A stretch of DNA of 64,000 nt from Pseudomonas baetica (GCF_019733355.1 NZ_JAIHLQ010000032.1:1-64000), one strand, 5' to 3'. Shown: positions 27,201-37,882, numbered from the stretch's first letter. Program-made: numbers and translations. The notes: a model not told the origin generated them from the letters alone.

Positions 27201-27476
27201 GTCGAACGGGTTGAACACGGCCATTTCGGCCAGCAGATCGACTTCGATGCGCAACTCATCGGTTTTCTCTGGGAACACCAATCGCGCCAGGTAATTACCC
27301 TGCGGGTCCTGTTGCCAGTTGATGAAATGCTGCTCGGGCGAGACTTTCAACGCATACGAGAGAATTCGCGTGCGGCTGTGGGCGGCCGGGCGCAGGCGAA
27401 CGATCTGCGGGCCGAGTTCGACAGCGCGGTCGTAGCGATAATGCGTGACGTGATGCAATGCGACATGAATCGACAC
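24201..27476 (-). CDS. DUF2126 transglutaminase family protein
   Basis: 1091 residues. The N-terminal 290 form a transglutaminase-like domain (HHVTHYRYDRAVELGPQ at the start; catalytic Cys in ASGSCRDSAWLLVQLLR; His in FTDLHAWCEVYLPGAGWIGL). The rest is the large DUF2126 domain (LTMGGEPTFVSIDDPDGAEW, DGRHTGTGGGNHFVLGG). The GTG start has AGGAGGC seven bases upstream. It is the first gene of the operon, 88 bases before the ATP-grasp/alpha-E gene. A second transglutaminase-like gene closes the operon. Function unproven. Confidence 0.9.
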   Translation of the reverse strand: MSIHVALHHVTHYRYDRAVELGPQIVRLRPAAHSRTRILSYALKVSPEQHFINWQQDPQGNYLARLVFPEKTDELRIEVDLLAEMAVFNPFDFFLEPYAEKIPFAYAADERKELAPYLETLPLTPKFKAYLDAIDRTPLPAVDFLVALNQRLSEDIGYLIRMEPGVQTPEHTLEHASGSCRDSAWLLVQLLRNLGLAARFVSGYLIQLTADVKSLDGPSGTDVDFTDLHAWCEVYLPGAGWIGLDATSGLFAGEGHIPLACSPDPSSAAPISGMVEPCETQFSHEMSVERIWEAPRVTKPYTDEQWLAIQALGRQIDADLLEGDVRLTMGGEPTFVSIDDPDGAEWNTAALGADKRRLSAELFQRMRKHYAPKGLVHFGQGKWYPGEQLPRWSLNCYWRRDGAPIWHNDALIADEQQDYGADGELAGRFLASVAERLKLPTHFVFPAYEDNFYYLWREGSLPSNVSAEDSRLEEPLERARLRKVFSQGLDKVIGQVLPLARTAKGDQWQSGRWYLRDDHCRLVPGDSPLGYRLPLGSQPWVKAAEYPFIHPQDPNQDFPELPDAAQLNSHGEPAMADERAPKIDESADWLTRTAFCAEAREGRLYLFMPPLERVEDYLELVAAIEATAEELHCPVLLEGYEPPSDQRLSNLRITPDPGVIEVNVQPSATWDELVERTEFLYEEARQTRLTTEKFMIDGRHTGTGGGNHFVLGGATPADSPFLRRPDLLRSLISYWHNHPSLSYLFSGLFIGPTSQAPRVDEARNDALYELEIAFAQMPEPGEECAPWLVDRLLRNLLIDVTGNTHRAEFCIDKLYSPDGATGRLGLLELRAFEMPPHARMSLAQQLLLRALVARFWREPYAPPKLARWGTELHDRFLLPHFIEQDFADVIVELNSAGYSLRAEWFAAHLEFRFSKVGDYAVNGIELELRQALEPWHVLGEEGTAGGTVRYVDSSLERLQVKLKGLPPQRYLLTCNGIAVPLHPTGRVGEFVAGVRYRAWQPANCLQPTIPVHAPLVFDLLDTWMQRSLGGCQYHVAHPGGRNYETLPVNANEAESRRMARFFRIGHTPGKLPIPDLTISDELPMTLDLRRF

Positions 27477-27660
27477 GGCGTGCCTCCTGCGAGCCTAAGC
27501 GTATTCGAAAGCGCGCAAGACTTATGCCATACAGAGGCTTGGGCGCTTTCCCGGAATGCTTTGGGCAGTACAGCACCAAAATCGGGCGATGCGGGGAAAT
27601 GGTTGAGCGAAGTTGCGCCTAAATGTGGCGGGCAGGTGTTGATTGGGTGTCTGACCTGAC

Positions 27661-27757
27661 GCCATCGCTGGCAAGCCAGCTCCCACAGGTTTTATCTGTC
27701 GTTCATAAAACGGTGGCCACTGAATATCCCTGTGGGAGCTGGCTTGCCAGCGATGGC
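27661..27757. repeat. REPIN, CCAGC/GCTGG sub-family
   Basis: Perfect 29-base inverted arms (27661-27689 and 27729-27757) with core GTGGGAGCTGGCTTGCCAGCGA, a variant distinct from the GCTCGCGA type elsewhere in the window. Confidence 0.9.
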
Positions 27758-27790
27758 ACCAGTGGTTACAACACATTTCCTAAACCCTGA

Positions 27791-27821
27791 AATGCAAAAC
27801 GCCAACCCGAAGGTTGGCGTT
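27791..27821 (-). terminator. rho-independent terminator of ygiQ
   Basis: Ten-pair stem (arms 27798-27807 and 27812-27821). Read on the minus strand it has a TTCG tetraloop and is followed by TTTTGCATTT. It lies about 20 bases after the ygiQ stop. Confidence 0.85.
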
Positions 27822-27841
27822 CTGTTGAGCTAAAAAGCGAC

Positions 27842-30154
<2,313 letters not shown>

Positions 30155-30457
30155 GTCGACGACCGGTGTTGAGATGAAAAATCGCGGGCGCGGAATATAG
30201 CACAAAATTTGACCAATTCCGACGGCAATGGTCGGTTGTTAATCTCAGCTCCCTCTTCTGTGCTTCAAGCAGAAAATGCTACGGCGGCTTTCGACCCGCC
30301 AGACACTGGCAATGATGCCAAACGCCAGTCAGGCGCCCATGGATGGGTTCTGCCGGCAGCTCCAGCGCCACCTGCGCAATCATGCAAACCGGCACGATGC
30401 CAAATAAAACAAGCCCTTGCGCGAAAGCCGGGGGTCATTTTTCAAGGATGAAAAAAC
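30155..30457. other. intergenic region before the tandem effector-like genes
   Basis: About 300 bases between the divergent ygiQ and the first large effector-like gene. No gene, REP or hairpin stands out. I looked for the type III 'hrp box' (GGAACC-N15/16-CCAC) and did not find it. Confidence 0.5.
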
Positions 30458-33067
30458 ATGGCAGGAAAACCACCTCGCAATGCCCCCCACTTGAATGTGG
30501 ATGCCCACATCAGACCGAATCGACGAACGGACATCGACGTACCGCATCCTGACGCTACGGGCCGCAAATTCTTCGATCCGTGGATCTCTGTCGACCCTGC
30601 GAAGCCGCCGGCCAGACTACCGGGCGATACAGACCTTGACGCAATACTACCGGCCCCTCCCGTCACGATTCACCTGACGCCGGCTCCCATTGCGGCGCCT
30701 TCCGTCATCCCTCAGCCGCTGAATTACTACTGGCTCAAAGCCGCGACAGAGTTACCGGCGGCCAACAGCGAAGGTTTCAGGGTTTACAACAAACGCCGGT
30801 ATGTCGACGTGCCCGATGGCGGTACCGTTCTTGTCGCAGTGGATCCGGACACCGGACTGTATCGGGCGCGACTTTCGAGCGAATTGCTTCCCTCCGGCCC
30901 GGTATTGCTGCGCGACACCAACAGCGGCCTCTGGCATCCGCTCAATGACGTTGACTCAAGCACGCTCCCACTGACGGAGGCAAGGCTGAACACTTTTCGC
31001 TCGGACCTGGATTTCAGCGGTGTCGAGCCTGGCAGTGACGGCCTGTTTCGCCACGAGGGCAAGCTCTATGTAGTCATCGACAGCCACGCGTATCAGGTCA
31101 TGCAGGACCTTGACGCGTCCACGCCGGCTCAAAAGGTGTGGCGTATTGTGAACCCCAAGGATCCCGTTGCCTCCGATAGCGCGAACATCTACCGCGCCAG
31201 TCGCAGTGGCGAAACCCGGGCGATCACTCGGAACGAGGAGAACACCTGGGTTTCCATCCTCACGGGTTTGAGGGGCGGCATGCACCGCAATGAGGGCCGG
31301 CAAGCCAACCTGGCGTTCCTGATGCAACGTTACCAACCTTTCGCGGATGCTCACCGGGCTCTGACCGAATCATCTGAACACTACGACACTCTTTGGGGCC
31401 GGGCCCGCAATCTGCCTGATGGCGCGGCCAAGACGGCAGGCCTGATTGCGCTTGAGGTACACCTGCTCAAGCACATCAAAAAGCAGACGGACTTTGTTCA
31501 GTCGCTCGTTGATAACAAGGATTGGCTACCTCTCATCAAAGCAAGCGGGGTTTTCAAGGAAGAACTGCATACCTTCCGGATAGAACGAGTGGAATATCTC
31601 AACAGACTGATGGCCGTCATGGATCTCAGGGTCCGGCCTGCGGTGACAGATCTGAGTGCCGAGAACTGCAAGAAAACCATCAAGCATCTGAACAAGAAAC
31701 TGAAGTTTCTCGAAGAGCGCCAGGCAGTGATGGAGCAGATCAGAAAAGCCTCGCCCGGAGCAGCCCCGCGACTCGCCGAGCTACGCCTCCAGGTGCCCGA
31801 TACCGAGCGCATCAACTTCAACAAACTGACCCTTTACGTTCACCTGTTTGCGGACGCTCCCGACTATGCGCCAAACACGACCATGCCCTCGCTCTCGGCC
31901 ATCGACCTGATCACCGGAGATTTGCAAAACGCTCCGCAACGAGAGCATCCAATGGCGCTACTGTTGGCCCTTGATCAAATCAAGGGAGATAAAACCCGCT
32001 TTGAAACGCTGCTCGCCTCGGAGCATCCCAACGCCGAATACATCAGGGAGATCGTTACCCTGATCGATCCCATCGAGAAAAAAATCGAAAACAAGTTGAC
32101 CGAAATTCTTGACGCGTCCGAGCGAACGAACGATCTGCCGAGCCTCGACCAAGACATTGATTACGACTTTATCCCGCCGCAACCCATCAACGAAGCGCTA
32201 GCCCCACCCGCGCGTGCCAGGAAAATATTCCGCACCCGCCAGCACGGCACTTACAGAGTGATGGTCGGGGAAACGGAAACCGCATCGGACGGCACCATCA
32301 CGATCAATGTTCCCGACCTGCTGCGACCCGATTCACCTCCCAGGCGCTACAAAAAAATAGAAGACGAATGGCTGCCAGTGCTTCCTCCGCTTATCCGAAC
32401 GCCGCGGCCACAACTCATTGGCGAGGCAAACCGGTTACTGGCCAGGGTCGAAGATCACGCTGCCAACGCGAGAACACAAGAAGCCCAAAACACTAACCCG
32501 ACAAAGATCGTCGAAGACCTGGGCAAGGAAACCGATTTGCTCAACCAACAGGCAAGACAACTGGAAAACCACGAAACAGATGTTGAAGATCGAGTGATCA
32601 TCAACCTGGCCGGACAGTTGCGCGCCGCAGCCGATTCGTTGACCGACCAAGGCCAGAAAACGCTGGTGCGGATGTACAAGAACAAAGACGTGCTGGACAT
32701 CATGCGCCTGAATTATCTGCTGGATCGTAACGAGCTCAAGGTCAGCAAGATCGTTGATCGCAAGCTATCGGGCAAAGGCCAGAAAAGGTCATTTCTGGAC
32801 GTTTATTCGATCAGCGACAGCACCGATAACACGCCGTTGTGGCACGCGCATTTTCACTACGATGCCGAGAAGAGTCTGCCCCTGAGCTTCAAGATCGATG
32901 GCGCTCATCTCAAGACGCTTGAACAAAGCAGACGGGGTATCGAGTCTCAACGCCGAGATGATCGGGCCGGTTTGCCGCACGTCGGCATCTGGCGGCAACG
33001 GTTTGATGGCAGAACAGCGAGCAAAATATTTGCCTTGGCAGACAGTCACGCAGCCGCCCCCGAGTAA
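30458..33067 (+). CDS. large effector/toxin-like protein sharing its N-terminal module with the NEL protein
   Basis: 869 residues, no signal peptide and no membrane segments. After a proline-rich leader ending DLDAILPAPPVTIH, a module at about residues 105-165 (EGFRVYNKRRYVDVP … LLRDTNSGLWHPL) matches the next gene closely, followed by a second shared unit (GLFRHEGKLYVVIDSHAYQV). The middle (about 290-560) is charged and helical. A further TYRV-type unit lies near 595, then a coiled-coil-like stretch. The last 130 residues (…DVYSISDS…PLWHAHFHY…GLPHVGIWRQRFDGRTASKIF) are of unknown function. The W-AHFHY pattern resembles my recollection of the C-termini of large Pseudomonas toxin-like proteins. 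The ATG follows AAGGA. A partner of, or separate effector from, the next gene. Confidence 0.7.
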   Translation: MAGKPPRNAPHLNVDAHIRPNRRTDIDVPHPDATGRKFFDPWISVDPAKPPARLPGDTDLDAILPAPPVTIHLTPAPIAAPSVIPQPLNYYWLKAATELPAANSEGFRVYNKRRYVDVPDGGTVLVAVDPDTGLYRARLSSELLPSGPVLLRDTNSGLWHPLNDVDSSTLPLTEARLNTFRSDLDFSGVEPGSDGLFRHEGKLYVVIDSHAYQVMQDLDASTPAQKVWRIVNPKDPVASDSANIYRASRSGETRAITRNEENTWVSILTGLRGGMHRNEGRQANLAFLMQRYQPFADAHRALTESSEHYDTLWGRARNLPDGAAKTAGLIALEVHLLKHIKKQTDFVQSLVDNKDWLPLIKASGVFKEELHTFRIERVEYLNRLMAVMDLRVRPAVTDLSAENCKKTIKHLNKKLKFLEERQAVMEQIRKASPGAAPRLAELRLQVPDTERINFNKLTLYVHLFADAPDYAPNTTMPSLSAIDLITGDLQNAPQREHPMALLLALDQIKGDKTRFETLLASEHPNAEYIREIVTLIDPIEKKIENKLTEILDASERTNDLPSLDQDIDYDFIPPQPINEALAPPARARKIFRTRQHGTYRVMVGETETASDGTITINVPDLLRPDSPPRRYKKIEDEWLPVLPPLIRTPRPQLIGEANRLLARVEDHAANARTQEAQNTNPTKIVEDLGKETDLLNQQARQLENHETDVEDRVIINLAGQLRAAADSLTDQGQKTLVRMYKNKDVLDIMRLNYLLDRNELKVSKIVDRKLSGKGQKRSFLDVYSISDSTDNTPLWHAHFHYDAEKSLPLSFKIDGAHLKTLEQSRRGIESQRRDDRAGLPHVGIWRQRFDGRTASKIFALADSHAAAPE

Positions 33068-33072
33068 ATGCG

Positions 33073-33095
33073 CAAAGCCCGAGCAGCGGGCTTTG
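33073..33095 (+). terminator. hairpin after the first effector-like gene
   Basis: Perfect nine-pair stem (CAAAGCCCG and its complement, 33073-33081 and 33087-33095) with a five-base loop, six bases after the stop. There is no T run, so termination may be partial and the next gene may be co-transcribed. Confidence 0.5.
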
Positions 33096-33130
33096 ATGTA
33101 GCCCCAGGACAAACAGGCAATGACGCCGAA

Positions 33131-33166
33131 CGCTTATCAGCGCGCCCTCGCGGGGACTGATAAGCG
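33131..33166 (+). promoter_or_regulatory. leader hairpin before the NEL gene
   Basis: Perfect ten-base inverted repeat (CGCTTATCAG at 33131-33140, CTGATAAGCG at 33157-33166) around a 16-base GC-rich loop. It ends only about eight bases before the AAGGAAG ribosome site of the NEL gene. It could affect translation or be an operator; both are inference. Confidence 0.4.
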
Positions 33167-33185
33167 CCCCATCAAGGAAGAAACA

Positions 33186-36100
33186 ATGTCGCCAAAACCA
33201 CCTGTCAGAGGCAACGCCTCTGTCGATGTACACCAGCGCCCAGGCCCATCGCCGCAAGCAAATCCGCCGCGCATCAACACTGGCGCGCCCCCCCTGCGCC
33301 TGGGTGAAAATCCGTTGGTATCGAACAGAAACACCGGCGGTGTCGATCTCGATGCAATCAGGCCGGCACCGCCGGTCACGGTTCACGAAACAACTGAAAC
33401 AATGACTCTCGGCGCCACCCCCACACCAACCGTTCAGTCGCTGGAGCATTACCGGATCAGCGCGCCGCCCACGTTGGCGGTCGCCGATGCCGAGGGTTTC
33501 AGGACATACAAGGGACGCCGATACGTCGACGAACCAGGGGGCGCAATCGTGCCGGTCAAGCGAGATCCGGACACGGGACTGTACCGGGCCGCACTGCCGA
33601 AAGAGACGAAACCGACAGGTCCGGTGATGCTGCGTGACACCGCCAGCGGCTTGTGGCACCCGCTGGAAGACTTCGAGCCCATGACCTTCGCGTTATCCTC
33701 CACACGCTTGGAGGCTTTGCGCACCGGACTGGACTTGAGCGACGCAACCCCCGATAGCAATGGCCTGCATCAGTTCGACGGCAAACTCTACGTGGTGATC
33801 GAGAATCACACGTACCAGGTGCTGCACGACCCAGAAGCATCAACCCCGCTGGCCACCGTAATGCGCATCGTGCGAAGCGAAGACCCTGTGTCCAGAGACA
33901 ACGGCAATCTGTATGTCGCGACACGTCCGGGAAGGTCGGAACCCATCGTTTTCGATGCCGTACAAGGCTGGGTCGGGATAACGGTAGCCGGTGCCGGCGG
34001 GATGGTGCGCAGTGACGGCAACCCCACAGCATCCTTGAGCCTGCCGGACAGACTCTCGCTGATGCTCAACCGACTGCGCAGCCCAGAGTCCCGCGCCCAA
34101 AAACTGTTCCCGGACCACACCGAGGATCAGATCAGCGACTTTATTCGTTCGCTGGGCAGTGATGTACGCGACGGTTTGACCCGTCGCGAAACCGACTACA
34201 AGACACTCAAGGCCGAACTGAAGGTCTGGATCAGAAACACCTCCAACGCTTCGCCTCAGGCAACAGCAAAAGGCTGGGCACAACAGGTCGCCAATGACAT
34301 CAAGCGCTGCTGGCGCCAGCAGACCGGGGATTCATTCAGGCTTGAGCCGGGTGGTGGAACGCTGCCAGCATTAACAGCGGATTTCAGCCATATCCGGCGC
34401 CTGGATCTGGACGCCGTCACTTGGTCAGACACCGCCGAAACATTCCTCAGTGGGTTCTCCGGACTGGAACGTCTGACAGTGACCCACTCCTCGCTCGATA
34501 CACTGCCTGCCGCCGTAGCGCACATGCCCCACCTGAGCACATTGGATCTGAGTTCGAACCGTATTGTGCTCAATGCACAAACCTCGGCAAAGCTGAGCGC
34601 ACTCGACCAACTTCAAAACCTTGATCTATCGGGCAATCCGCTGGGCAAGCCACCTGATTTCACCGGCATGAGCGAACTCAAAACGCTGAACCTGAGCAAT
34701 ACACAATTGGATCAGTGGCCTATCGGCTTGCAGCACCAGTCCGGACTCAAACAGGTCGACCTGCGCAACAACCGGCTGACCGAAGTGCCATCGGCCATCC
34801 TTTCCCCCTCACCCGATCAATTCGAAGCTATCGCCCGGATCAACGGCGTCACGCAGTTTGAAGGCAATCCATTTCCTGCCGGCTACTGGAAAACGCTTGA
34901 AGTGTATTGGCAACGCGTCACTGCCGATCATCCTGAACTGGGCAACAACAGCCTGCCCGGCGCGTTCAGGCTTGACGGTGATATCCCGGAGGTCGCCAAC
35001 GTGCAGCGGCTGCATCCGGAGAAGAATGCACAAGAGGCCAGAGAGTTTTTTATCGGATTGGGTCCTGAGGCAGAAGCAACACTGGGTCGACGCCTTCAAG
35101 AACTGGATTTACTGGAAAGCCAGCTCGATGCCTATGTCGCCGACAGTCAACTCGAGCCGTCCGCCGTCGACACACCCGCGAAAAGACAAGCGCAACGTGT
35201 CGCCCAAACCCTCAAGGACTGCTGGCTTCAGGACTCGGGGGAAATGCTCAGGCTGTCTTCCATCAACGCGCCACTCCCGGCGCTGAGCGTGGACTTCAGT
35301 CATGTAAAGCACCTCAGTCTCAGCTCTGTTATCTGGTCGGGCGATGCCGATACATTTCTGTCCAGCTTTCCCAATCTGGAGCGCTTGTCCATCACCCAAT
35401 CCAGGATTGAAACGTTACCGGGGCAAATTGGCGCGATGGACAAATTGAACAACCTGGACCTGAGCAACAACTACCTTGCACTGGACGAGCAAAGCGCTGC
35501 AACGCTCAGCGCCATGAGTCATCTGGAGATCATCAATCTTTCTGACAATCCAACGCTCACGCTAACCCCTGACTTCAGCAAGATGTCCAAGCTGAAATAC
35601 CTGGTGCTGAATAACACGGGAATCAATCAATGGCCGACTGGATTGCAGGACAAGACCGGCCTGCTCATTTTTGATCTGCGCGATAACCGCTTGAGTGAAG
35701 TGCCGCAGGCATTTCTCAATCCTGCGCCCGAACAGTTGCTGACGATCGCCCAGATCAATAGAACCGCGTCACTCGGTGGCAACAATTTCCCTGCCGATTA
35801 CTGGAGAAAATTCGACGACTACTGGCGTCGAGTGAACGAGGAACATCCCGATCTTCTGACCTCTTACCATGGAGTGATATTTGATACCGATAACTCCCCC
35901 GCGCAGCGGTATCGGCGACTATTTCCAGGCAAGGACATCAAGGAGTGCAGGGAATACCTCTGGAGTTTTGAGAGTGATACCGCGGCAGCAACGAAACTCA
36001 ACAGCCTTGAACGGGAACACGGCGTATTGAAAAGTCAGCTCGACGATTGGGTTTTTTCTGGAGGAGGCAACCGCGCAGGCTACATTCGGGCGAATCAGTT

Positions 36101-37841
36101 AGCGGTCAATGCGCAAACCCGTCCTGACCGTGTCACCGCAAGTGAGAGGATTCTCAGTTGCTGGAGGCGGGAAACACCGCAGAAACATGCCAATGACGGT
36201 ACCCCCATCGGCCTGGAACTGGATCTCGGCGGCTTGCGCCTGCCGAGCCTGCCAGACATCGACGCGGACTTCAGTCACGTCGGTTCGCTCAAACTGAACA
36301 ACATGAATCTGAGCACCTCACCAGAAGGTTTTCTGACCCATTTCCGCCATGTGCGCTGGCTGAATCTGTCGCACAACCAACTGCGTGAATTGCCTCCAGC
36401 GCGTGGAGAAATGAACGGGCTGACTCGTCTGTTTCTGCAAAAAAACCGGATTATCCTGACCGCCGACACTGCCCGCGTTCTGTCACAGCGCACAACATTG
36501 CGAGCCTTGTGGCTGCATGAAAATCCGCAACTCGGTATCACCCCGGATTTCACCCGGATAACCGACATGCGCGAGCTTGATCTGGCAAACACAGGCATCA
36601 ACACCTTCCCTGCCGGCCTTGCCGATCAGCCACTGCTGGGCATCGTGAATCTGAACAACAATCGGATCGAGGAAATCCCCGATGCGGTCATAACCCCACC
36701 GGCCGAACGACTCGCAAACAGCGCGCGGGTCAATAACGTGACCAGCATCACTAACAATCCATTGTCAGCGGCCACCCGCACGCGGCTGGAACAATACAAC
36801 AACCGTCTTATCGAAGCCGAAATACCGATGACTAGCCAGCGCGATCTGGTCGCTACGGCGCGCGGCCATGTCCGGGCAGTCATCCGGGCTCCAGCAAATG
36901 ATCCAATGACGCGCTGGACAATCGGGCTATCGGCAGATCAGGTATCAGCCAGAAGAATCCAATGGCAAACACTGCGTGATGAACAACGCTCGGATGGTCT
37001 GTTCAATACGCTTGAACGCTTGATCGAGGTTCCCGCCGGCCACAACGAGCTTCAGCGCCGAGTCTGGAAGCTGATCGACAGCATTACCGAAAACAGTCCG
37101 GCGTCCGAACGCCTGCGCAAGGAGGTGTTTGATCGGGCAGGCGAAGCGGCCTGCTGTGATCGGGCGGCCTTCACGTTCGCTAATCTGGAAACCCGGGCAA
37201 TGGCGCACGATGCTCGTGCCCAGGCTCAGGACGAAGCACAGGGCCCGCAACTGTCTGCGCTGTCCAAAGCATTGTTCCGCTTGCATGAGGTCGACAAAAT
37301 CGCATCGGCGGACATTGCGCAGCGGGAGGCAAGAATCATCGAAGCGATGGAACCTCAGAGAGACGCGGCCCTTCCAGCGCCACACGTACCAGAGGAAGTC
37401 GAAATCAGACTCGCCTATCGATACTTCCTGAAAGACCGGCTGCAACTGCCGGGACAACCCGAGCAAATGGGATTTGCCCGGCTGGCCAATGTGTCAAAAG
37501 CGCAATTGAATGCTGCGTACAAAAAAGTCATCGCTATGGATAACTCCCCTGAAGAGTTCGAGGCACTGGTGTCGAGGGAGTTCTGGCAGGAATTCGTCAC
37601 TCACAAGTACCGGTCGCAGTTCGAAGCACACCGCCAGACGTTCCAGGATCGACAAGCGACCCTCGACGACGCGCACGCAGCCAACACGCTTGGGTTTAAC
37701 GATTACGACGCGCAATCCAAGGCGCTGCAAAAATCACTGGCGACCGAGGAAGAGGCGCTGATCGAGTCGTTGTCTCGACAGGAACTGAGTGAGCATCCAG
37801 CCGCCAACACTGACGAGGAGGCAGGCGGCACAACGGAATAA
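33186..37841 (+). CDS. NEL-type E3 ubiquitin ligase effector with three LRR cassettes
   Basis: 1551 residues, no signal peptide. The proline-rich leader (DLDAIRPAPPVTVH) and the module at about 103-160 (EGFRTYKGRRYVDEP … MLRDTASGLWHPL) match the preceding gene. Three leucine-rich-repeat cassettes follow, each opening with DFSH(I/V) at residues 399, 703 and 1028 and separated by helical linkers. The C-terminal 300 or so residues form a NEL domain, with candidate catalytic Cys1323 in the CxD motif CCDRAAFTFANLETRAMAHDA-like segment. NEL proteins (IpaH, SspH, SlrP) transfer ubiquitin to eukaryotic host proteins bound by the LRR. ATG 33186 has AAGGAAG upstream. The secretion route is not evident. 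Confidence 0.85.
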   Translation: MSPKPPVRGNASVDVHQRPGPSPQANPPRINTGAPPLRLGENPLVSNRNTGGVDLDAIRPAPPVTVHETTETMTLGATPTPTVQSLEHYRISAPPTLAVADAEGFRTYKGRRYVDEPGGAIVPVKRDPDTGLYRAALPKETKPTGPVMLRDTASGLWHPLEDFEPMTFALSSTRLEALRTGLDLSDATPDSNGLHQFDGKLYVVIENHTYQVLHDPEASTPLATVMRIVRSEDPVSRDNGNLYVATRPGRSEPIVFDAVQGWVGITVAGAGGMVRSDGNPTASLSLPDRLSLMLNRLRSPESRAQKLFPDHTEDQISDFIRSLGSDVRDGLTRRETDYKTLKAELKVWIRNTSNASPQATAKGWAQQVANDIKRCWRQQTGDSFRLEPGGGTLPALTADFSHIRRLDLDAVTWSDTAETFLSGFSGLERLTVTHSSLDTLPAAVAHMPHLSTLDLSSNRIVLNAQTSAKLSALDQLQNLDLSGNPLGKPPDFTGMSELKTLNLSNTQLDQWPIGLQHQSGLKQVDLRNNRLTEVPSAILSPSPDQFEAIARINGVTQFEGNPFPAGYWKTLEVYWQRVTADHPELGNNSLPGAFRLDGDIPEVANVQRLHPEKNAQEAREFFIGLGPEAEATLGRRLQELDLLESQLDAYVADSQLEPSAVDTPAKRQAQRVAQTLKDCWLQDSGEMLRLSSINAPLPALSVDFSHVKHLSLSSVIWSGDADTFLSSFPNLERLSITQSRIETLPGQIGAMDKLNNLDLSNNYLALDEQSAATLSAMSHLEIINLSDNPTLTLTPDFSKMSKLKYLVLNNTGINQWPTGLQDKTGLLIFDLRDNRLSEVPQAFLNPAPEQLLTIAQINRTASLGGNNFPADYWRKFDDYWRRVNEEHPDLLTSYHGVIFDTDNSPAQRYRRLFPGKDIKECREYLWSFESDTAAATKLNSLEREHGVLKSQLDDWVFSGGGNRAGYIRANQLAVNAQTRPDRVTASERILSCWRRETPQKHANDGTPIGLELDLGGLRLPSLPDIDADFSHVGSLKLNNMNLSTSPEGFLTHFRHVRWLNLSHNQLRELPPARGEMNGLTRLFLQKNRIILTADTARVLSQRTTLRALWLHENPQLGITPDFTRITDMRELDLANTGINTFPAGLADQPLLGIVNLNNNRIEEIPDAVITPPAERLANSARVNNVTSITNNPLSAATRTRLEQYNNRLIEAEIPMTSQRDLVATARGHVRAVIRAPANDPMTRWTIGLSADQVSARRIQWQTLRDEQRSDGLFNTLERLIEVPAGHNELQRRVWKLIDSITENSPASERLRKEVFDRAGEAACCDRAAFTFANLETRAMAHDARAQAQDEAQGPQLSALSKALFRLHEVDKIASADIAQREARIIEAMEPQRDAALPAPHVPEEVEIRLAYRYFLKDRLQLPGQPEQMGFARLANVSKAQLNAAYKKVIAMDNSPEEFEALVSREFWQEFVTHKYRSQFEAHRQTFQDRQATLDDAHAANTLGFNDYDAQSKALQKSLATEEEALIESLSRQELSEHPAANTDEEAGGTTE

Positions 37842-37858
37842 CGCACGAAAGGAGGAGC

Positions 37859-37882
37859 GCTGGCCGAATGATTTCGGCCAGC
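37859..37882. terminator. two-way hairpin between the NEL gene and dnaB
   Basis: Ten-pair stem (GCTGGCCGAA and its complement, 37859-37868 and 37873-37882) with a four-base loop, between convergent 3' ends. There is no clear T tract on either side; it may still reduce converging transcription. Confidence 0.5.

Larger units (their letters stand above)
27477..27841. other. intergenic region between the DUF2126 gene and ygiQ
   Basis: 365 bases holding the promoter region of the DUF2126 operon, a long REPIN and the ygiQ terminator. No credible gene is present. Confidence 0.6.

Noticed and set aside
30155..30457. Search for a type III hrp box before the effector-like genes
   Set aside because: No GGAACC half-site at a suitable distance from CCAC was found.
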